Shown one piece after another: positions 23,199 through 27,878 of a DNA stretch of 27,878 nucleotides; positions within the stretch are counted from its first letter, which is position 1, and every line of letters begins with the position of its first letter. Under the pieces are notes generated by a model. The model was not told the DNA's origin and did not search any database. It saw only the letters and a program-made list of their open reading frames with translations. Both the position numbers and the translations under genes were made by a program. The stretch comes from Bacillota bacterium (GTDB lineage Bacteria; Bacillota; Clostridia; Acetivibrionales; DTU013), in NCBI GenBank assembly GCA_023411645.1, contig JAEYON010000124.1, positions 1-27,878 of the forward strand, read 5' to 3'.

Positions 23199-23248
23199 CT
23201 CCAGATGGATTCCGGTCGGTTTTAGCCGGCCGGTTCCATCCGCGGGAG
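23199..23248 (-). other. Strong GC-rich hairpin just 3' of flgE
   Basis: A long stem: CTCC pairs with GGAG, GGATGGA with TCCATC and ACCGGCCGG with CCGACCGG (one mismatch), around a CTAAAA loop. It lies 36 bp after the flgE stop. No T run follows, so it looks more like an mRNA-processing or 3'-protecting structure, or a weak attenuator, than a full terminator. Confidence 0.6.
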
Positions 23249-23283
23249 ATCATACTGTATTGTTTTATTTAGCCACTGCTGTG

Positions 23284-24606
23284 TTATCTCTTAAGGCTGA
23301 CCAGCTCCTGAAGCATTTCATCGGATGTGGTGATAATCCTGCTGTTGGCCTGGAAGCCTCTCTGTGTAATAATCATCTCGGTAAACTCCTTTGAAAGATC
23401 CACATTGGACATTTCAAGGGTACCTGGATTCAATGTGCCCACTCCGTTGGAGCCAGCCTTTACCGCTTTGTAGTCGCCGGAGTTGGTGGTAGGTATGTAC
23501 ATATTGTCACCCACCCTCTGAAGACCCGCCGGGTTCTCAAACCCCGATATAGCCATCATACCGAGGGACTGCTGCTGTCCGTTGTCGTAAATACCCGTGA
23601 GGATACCGTCAGAGCCAACACTGAATGTAACCAGGCTTCCGGAGGTGTATCCGTCAACACTCTGGGGCTTAACGGAGTTGTCTGCCGCGAAGCTGGTAAT
23701 CTTTGAAAAATCCATTTGTACATTAAAAGCATCGGTTCCTGTGGAAGCATCCGGTGTGAAAACAACTTGAGTTGTTGGAACTGCTCCTGTAGTGATTATA
23801 CCATCAGCATTGAATCCGATAGTTCCTGTTGCATTCGTAGGTGTATAGCCAGAGGTTGCAGTGGAAGGTATTCTCCATGTCCAGGTGGATCCAGTTGATG
23901 TAGCAGTTGATTTCCAAAATTCAACATTTACCTTGTAATCATTTCCAAGGCTATCATATACAGTCATCGGTACAGTAAACATATCTTCTGCAGGAGGAGT
24001 GGTCGCCGGAGCAGTAATTATTCCTATGTCCATCGAAGCATCCAGATTTCCTGCCAATGCAGCAGATGATGTCGCTTTTGCAGCAATGATCCTCTTGTTT
24101 CTGTAATCATCCGAGTACAAGTTGATCGGCTCGATCGGCATCTCCGCGTCGAACTCACCACTGCCGTCCGTCTTCAGCTTTTGCCAGCCGTAGACGTTGA
24201 GGCCGCTGCCGGTGACCAGGTTGCCCAGCTTGTCGATTGTGAAGTTACCTGCCCTTGTGAATTTAAAGGTGTCCGCGCTGCCGCCCTTGCAGATAAAGAA
24301 GCCGTCGCCCTCAATTGCCATATCCGTTGGGTTGTCAGTCCTCTGCAGACTGCCTCTGGTCGTAATCGTATCAACCGCACCGACGCCGAGGCCAAGGCCT
24401 ATCTGCATCGGATTCGTTCCGCCCCTGCCTGTTGCGCTGTCAGGCGAGCTTGCGCCTTTTAAAGTCTGACTGAATATTTCCTGGAAGGTTACTCTTCCTG
24501 ATTTAAATCCTACCGTATTGACGTTGGCAACGTTGTTGCCTATTACGTCCATTCTGGTCTGGTGTGCCCTGAGACCCGACACACCTGAGAACATTGATCT
24601 CATCAT
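23284..24606 (-). CDS. flgE: Flagellar hook protein FlgE
   Basis: A 440-aa axial protein. The conserved N-terminus has SMFSGVSGLRAHQTRMDVIGNNVANVNTVGFK features (about 4-35), then FQEIF and QIGLGLGVGAV. The C-terminal TQRGFQANSRIITTSDEML motif (from residue 414) pairs with the N-terminus as a coiled coil. The Ser/Thr/Ala-rich centre (about 190-320) is the surface-exposed domain. Its subunits form the hook, with length set by FliK and capping by FlgD. ATG at 24606 follows AAGGAGG at a 13-nt spacing; the next codon is also ATG. Confidence 0.97.
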   Translation of the reverse strand: MMRSMFSGVSGLRAHQTRMDVIGNNVANVNTVGFKSGRVTFQEIFSQTLKGASSPDSATGRGGTNPMQIGLGLGVGAVDTITTRGSLQRTDNPTDMAIEGDGFFICKGGSADTFKFTRAGNFTIDKLGNLVTGSGLNVYGWQKLKTDGSGEFDAEMPIEPINLYSDDYRNKRIIAAKATSSAALAGNLDASMDIGIITAPATTPPAEDMFTVPMTVYDSLGNDYKVNVEFWKSTATSTGSTWTWRIPSTATSGYTPTNATGTIGFNADGIITTGAVPTTQVVFTPDASTGTDAFNVQMDFSKITSFAADNSVKPQSVDGYTSGSLVTFSVGSDGILTGIYDNGQQQSLGMMAISGFENPAGLQRVGDNMYIPTTNSGDYKAVKAGSNGVGTLNPGTLEMSNVDLSKEFTEMIITQRGFQANSRIITTSDEMLQELVSLKR

Positions 24607-24658
24607 AGTTAATGTTCGACCTCCTTCGATTTTTAGGTATCCTTTAACCTGTTATTTT

Positions 24659-24684
24659 ACATCCCGTCCGTCATTCAGGGATGT
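24659..24684 (-). other. Hairpin in the flgE leader
   Basis: ACATCCC (24678-24684) and GGGATGT (24659-24665) on the minus strand form a perfect 7-bp stem, followed by A-rich sequence and then the flgE ribosome binding site. It follows a second hairpin directly (24686-24709). Possibly a 5'-protecting element for flgE mRNA. Confidence 0.45.
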
Positions 24685-24685
24685 T

Positions 24686-24709
24686 CAGCCTCCCGAAAGG
24701 GTCCGGCTG
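24686..24709 (-). other. Hairpin abutting the stop of the TIGR02530-type gene
   Basis: CAGCC and GGCTG with an inner CCC/GGG pairing around TTTC form a GC-rich stem that begins immediately after the TAA at 24710. No T run follows, so it is unlikely to terminate fully. Confidence 0.5.
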
Positions 24710-25120
24710 TTAAACTATTACTGCTCCGTCGATGTTGGTAAATACGTTTTCCTTCAGTTCATTGCTGTTAGCCGCCGTGATGACCGTTCTGTTCCTTACG
24801 TTTACCACAAAGGCCAGATTGTCCATCAATACCAGTGAGTCCTTCACACCCTTTGACTGCGCCCTGCTGACCGCCTCCTTCATTTTGTCCTTCTGGGCCT
24901 GCGACAGACTGATGTTTCTGGACTGAAGCCTGAGCTCCGCATGCCTGGAAAATTTGATTTCATCGTTCTCAGACTGCTGCTGCTTCAGGATGGCATCAAA
25001 TCCGCCTGACTTAACACCCTGCTGCCCATTCAGGCTGCCTGCGGAGTTACCCGTACCAATGGGCGGCCTACCGGCTATAATCGGCCTGTTCAGCATATTT
25101 CCAGAGCTGTCAATAACCAT
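24710..25120 (-). CDS. TIGR02530-type flagellar operon protein
   Basis: A 136-aa protein. A variable proline/glycine-rich N-terminal half is followed by FSRHAELRLQSRNISLSQAQ and VNVRNRTVITAANSNELKENVFTNIDGAVIV, the hallmark of the uncharacterised flagellar-operon family TIGR02530, found between flgD and flgE in Firmicutes. The role is unknown, probably in hook assembly. ATG at 25120 is chosen because AGGTGA lies 6 nt upstream; a TTG at 25126 would overlap the flgD stop but sits on the ribosome binding site. Confidence 0.88.
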   Translation of the reverse strand: MVIDSSGNMLNRPIIAGRPPIGTGNSAGSLNGQQGVKSGGFDAILKQQQSENDEIKFSRHAELRLQSRNISLSQAQKDKMKEAVSRAQSKGVKDSLVLMDNLAFVVNVRNRTVITAANSNELKENVFTNIDGAVIV

Positions 25121-25122
25121 TG

Positions 25123-26043
25123 TCAATCACCTGCCTGTTCCGTTGATTCGATTTCACCTGATGAAGAGCCTTCTTCACCTGTCTGATCTCCTTCCGGCAC
25201 TTGCACTTGCGGCTTTGTAATTTTTGTGATGCTCTCTAGAGGAACATGCAAACCATCCAGAACTGCTGTGATCTTGCCGTTGTCCGCGATCTTCAAATCT
25301 GCAAGATATGCTTTGACCGGTACATATTTGCCTGTGCTGCTGTCCTTGATGATGATGTCAACTGCTTCGTGATTCTTATAAGCCGTTTCAAGTGTGTTCC
25401 TAAGATACTCAGTGTCTGTTGTTTTTACTGTGGTATTGAGTCCTGCGATCTCTACACTGACGCCGTCCATTACGGCATAATCTTCATAGACACCCTTCTG
25501 AAGTGCTGTTACAATGCCCTTCACAGCGATCATGTCCCCGTCCTCGGGATTATACGCGATGCCGTTGACGGTATATCCGATCAGGCTCGTATACGCGGAA
25601 AGATTTTGTCCGGCTTCATAGGAGTTTTGCTTTACGTCTACGATATCGTCGACATCGACCTCGATACCGTCCACTATCGCATAATATTTCCCGCCGCTGA
25701 ACTTTATGCTGGAAACGTCTCCTTCGACGACCGTGATCTCCTTCGTCGTATCGTCGACTACATTTGCAGTGACTCCTTTTCCAATCATCGCATAGGCTTT
25801 TGTTGCGGTAAAACTGGAATTCAGGTTCTGCATCTGCTCCAAAGCACTGAACTGCGCCATCTGTCCGATAAATTCCTTATCATCCGTGGGATTCAACGGA
25901 TCCTGGTACCGCAGCTGCGTGACGAGCAGATTCAGAAAATCGTCCTTTCCAAGGTCTCCCGTATTTCGTGTGCCGGAATTGGCCGCGTTTTCGTCTATGA
26001 TCTGCTGGATCGTTTTCTGGCTGTTGATGCTTATATTACTCAT
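25123..26043 (-). CDS. flgD: Hook assembly scaffold FlgD with triplicated C-terminal repeat
   Basis: A 306-aa protein. The N-terminal FlgD core contains LGKDDFLNLLVTQLRYQDPL (31-50) and FIGQMAQFSALEQM (58-71). The rest is three similar units of about 50 residues: 87-138, 155-207 and 228-276. Each ends in a strand-turn unit of the form A-x-x-D-G-x-x-V (122-129, 190-197, 260-267). A short acidic, serine-rich tail closes the protein (284-306). FlgD caps the growing hook. The protein is longer than the short Bacillus form, because of the repeats. ATG at 26043 follows AGGAGGTGA. Confidence 0.94.
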   Translation of the reverse strand: MSNISINSQKTIQQIIDENAANSGTRNTGDLGKDDFLNLLVTQLRYQDPLNPTDDKEFIGQMAQFSALEQMQNLNSSFTATKAYAMIGKGVTANVVDDTTKEITVVEGDVSSIKFSGGKYYAIVDGIEVDVDDIVDVKQNSYEAGQNLSAYTSLIGYTVNGIAYNPEDGDMIAVKGIVTALQKGVYEDYAVMDGVSVEIAGLNTTVKTTDTEYLRNTLETAYKNHEAVDIIIKDSSTGKYVPVKAYLADLKIADNGKITAVLDGLHVPLESITKITKPQVQVPEGDQTGEEGSSSGEIESTEQAGD

Positions 26044-26067
26044 TCATTTCACCTCCTGTCTTAAATA

Positions 26068-27654
26068 CTAAGCTGATAATTCAATCGTACTGGTTTCCCT
26101 CAGGTATGGATTTCTATTTCCCGCTGCTTCTGATAAGACTGGCATTTGTCCCTCCCGTGCTGATACTCCGGTGATTGGTTCTTTTAAAAAGCTACTTGCT
26201 CTATTATCCTGCCAGTTGTTCCTGCCGGAACGGTTCGAATCCTGCCCGACTGATACGCTAAAGCCTTGAACATCAAGGCCCTGCTGCTGTAAAGAATCCT
26301 TCAGAAGCTGCATGTTAGTTTCAAGCACTTCCTTGACCTGTTGGTTCTCAGCTACAAATTTAGCCATAACAATACCATTTTCAGTGACCAACTTCAGCGA
26401 GATCTTTCCAAGACTATCCGGCTTCAGCTCCATCACCATTTCCGATTTATCCGGCGTCATGATGATCTGAGCCTTTTCAATGATCTGTCCGAGAATCTCC
26501 TTTGCATTGGCCGGGGCTGATACCGTATTCGTTACAGGTATTGCATCAACTGCCTGATTTGCCTGAATGATTGAAGAGAAAACCGGCTGCGTTTGCTCTG
26601 CGTTTGATGCTACAGGCGCGTTAGCCTGATGTGACAGCCTTACGGTTGATGGTGACTGTCCGCTTTCCGCATCTGCTTGCGAACCGCTCTCTTTTGACAT
26701 TTCCTCTGTACCGGCTGTGGTAGGTTCTATTTCCGGGTTTTCAACAGATACTTGTGCCATACCTTGTGTTGTTAGTTGAACCTTAGGAGCAGTTTTTTCC
26801 AGCAACGGAAGTATTAACGCTTTTATATCCTCCTGTACGCTGTTCTCTCCTTCCTCCAGCCTGATACCGTACTCATCCAGCTTTAATCTGATTTGTTCAC
26901 TAAGCTGTTCTACCGGAGTTTGCGTCTGTATGGAGGATGCTCCAATGTCTTTTTCAGGAGCTGCCGCCATCTTGGGTTGTTGATTCTCAGACGCCGAAGA
27001 AAGGTTTATTGGAACGCTTTGTTCATTGGCTTTTTCAGCAGATTCCCCAATCAGCACTGCCGCTGTCTGAAGCATTATCTCCAGAGTTTTCTGCTGACTG
27101 TTATTAAGACCAAGGATTTGTGCCAGGTCTGCAGATACTTCGCTGATGTTCTCGAGAGAGCCGAAGGACTCCGGTGTGAGGCCGGCTTCATTCAGCAGCT
27201 TCTGAAGCTCGCGGACTTCAAGTCCCATTAACTGCGCGACAATCTGTATCATATTTTCCGGGTTGTTTAGTCCTGATGCCGTATCGGTGTCTGGAGACTT
27301 CTCTTGTGTCAAAATAACCTTTTCACTACATTTATCTGCTCTTGTGCTGTCAGTTGCCATGGTTTTATCCAACCTGCGGTTGTAGTCGTTTGCTTCACGG
27401 AAGGAGCGGATTATCGGTGTACTGTCTGATTTTTCCGAAGTAAAATTAGTTTCCTTTTGGAATGTCCCCGCGTGAAAACCTGCTTTTTTTGCTACGCTTT
27501 TACCCGCATTGTTCATACTGCTATTGAGTATATCGACAAAGCTGCTTTCCTTGCCTGTTTCTTCGGACTTACGGGTTGACTGCGCGCCCATTCGAGTTAT
27601 TGCAATCCCTTGTTCAGTCTGAAAATTCCCGAGCATCATTTCGATTAACGTCAT
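26068..27654 (-). CDS. fliK: Flagellar hook-length control protein FliK
   Basis: A 528-aa secreted ruler protein. A long, low-complexity Gln/Ser/Thr/Glu-rich N-terminal and central region leads to the C-terminal Flg_hook domain (about 385-480), with ELKPDSLGKISLKLV and LKDSLQQQGLDVQGFSVSV. It measures the hook and triggers the FlhB specificity switch. ATG at 27654 is chosen because AAAGGAGGTGA lies just upstream; a reading from TTG at 27672 would encode the ribosome binding site itself. It lies 31 bp after the upstream gene. Confidence 0.94.
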   Translation of the reverse strand: MTLIEMMLGNFQTEQGIAITRMGAQSTRKSEETGKESSFVDILNSSMNNAGKSVAKKAGFHAGTFQKETNFTSEKSDSTPIIRSFREANDYNRRLDKTMATDSTRADKCSEKVILTQEKSPDTDTASGLNNPENMIQIVAQLMGLEVRELQKLLNEAGLTPESFGSLENISEVSADLAQILGLNNSQQKTLEIMLQTAAVLIGESAEKANEQSVPINLSSASENQQPKMAAAPEKDIGASSIQTQTPVEQLSEQIRLKLDEYGIRLEEGENSVQEDIKALILPLLEKTAPKVQLTTQGMAQVSVENPEIEPTTAGTEEMSKESGSQADAESGQSPSTVRLSHQANAPVASNAEQTQPVFSSIIQANQAVDAIPVTNTVSAPANAKEILGQIIEKAQIIMTPDKSEMVMELKPDSLGKISLKLVTENGIVMAKFVAENQQVKEVLETNMQLLKDSLQQQGLDVQGFSVSVGQDSNRSGRNNWQDNRASSFLKEPITGVSAREGQMPVLSEAAGNRNPYLRETSTIELSA

Positions 27655-27685
27655 TAATTCACCTCCTTTCAATATTTGTTATATA

Positions 27686-27878
27686 TCAATTCCCCCTGTA
27701 TAATGCATCAAGTTTTTCGGTAACCTTTGCTGCAAAATCAGGTGTCATTGACTCCAATATTTCGGCGGAATTTGCTTTGTTCATCGCCATTAAGGTTTCA
27801 GCAATCATTTCTATTTGATCTGTGCCAAGTTCTGCAAATATAGAAGCTGCTGCGGCCGGATCCATCTCGGCATAGACC
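27686..27878 (-). CDS. MgtE-N/MotE-like flagellar protein, C-terminal part
   Basis: The last 63 codons of a gene that runs off the window edge. It shows MgtE intracellular N-domain repeats: YAEMDPAAAASIFAEL and ILESMTPDFAAKVTEKL, the 'M-P-x-x-A-A-x-x-L' pattern of MotE/YlxF-like proteins. In Bacillus and Clostridia such a gene lies between fliJ and fliK, and this position fits. The 5' end and any TM anchor are outside the window. Confidence 0.8.
   Translation of the reverse strand, partial: VYAEMDPAAAASIFAELGTDQIEMIAETLMAMNKANSAEILESMTPDFAAKVTEKLDALYRGN

Noticed and set aside
23081..23283. c-di-GMP riboswitch in the flgE-flbD gap
   Set aside because: The hairpins lack the conserved core and tetraloop/receptor features of GEMM-I or GEMM-II aptamers.
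25246..26064. A 272-codon open frame on the plus strand across flgD
   Set aside because: It is fully antisense to a clear flgD, has no convincing ribosome binding site and its cysteine-rich translation resembles no family. It is a shadow frame.

Overview
The window looks like chromosome from an anaerobic, low-to-moderate GC Firmicute of the class Clostridia (Lachnospirales/Oscillospirales-like by gene order and protein character). I cannot name the species. The evidence is the fla/che gene order, strong AGGAGG-type ribosome binding sites, frequent TTG/GTG starts, FliY in place of FliN, and the CheC/CheD pair. All recognised genes lie on the minus strand, so transcription runs from high to low coordinates.

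Region 1 (27878 down to about 2206) is one long late part of a fla/che operon: 30 tightly packed genes, many overlapping or separated only by a ribosome binding site, ending at an intrinsic terminator at 2206-2234. In order of transcription it encodes a truncated MgtE-N/MotE-like protein, hook assembly (fliK, flgD, a TIGR02530-type protein, flgE), flbD and fliL, the switch complex (fliM, fliY), cheY, the flagellar export gate (fliO, fliP, fliQ, fliR, flhB, flhA), the placement GTPase/ATPase pair (flhF, flhG), a PilZ c-di-GMP brake protein, chemotaxis genes (cheB, cheA, cheW, cheC, cheD), an unnamed two-TM protein, sigma-28 (sigD), a FapA/DUF342 protein and three small accessory proteins. motA/motB, cheR, flgM and flagellin are not in this window.

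Region 2 (1983-2258) is intergenic. It holds the operon terminator, a highly structured palindromic element that looks like an interspersed repeat, and a good sigma-A promoter reading leftward into the next genes.

Region 3 (263-1982) is a compact three-gene cassette: a two-TM SPFH/band-7 protein, a 60-residue ribbon-helix-helix (Arc-like) protein and a GPP34/GOLPH3-like protein. It has its own promoter and a dyad symmetry over the -10. It is the most unusual content of the window and a plausible self-regulated membrane-associated system.

Region 4 (1-181) is tRNA-Leu(CAA) with a consensus promoter and an intrinsic terminator.

The flagellar genes form a coherent programme. Hook and export-gate proteins are made first; FlhF/FlhG place the organelle; FliM/FliY with CheA/W/Y/B/C/D control rotation; the PilZ protein adds c-di-GMP input; SigD switches on late genes. 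The genes after sigD are conserved-looking but functionally obscure.
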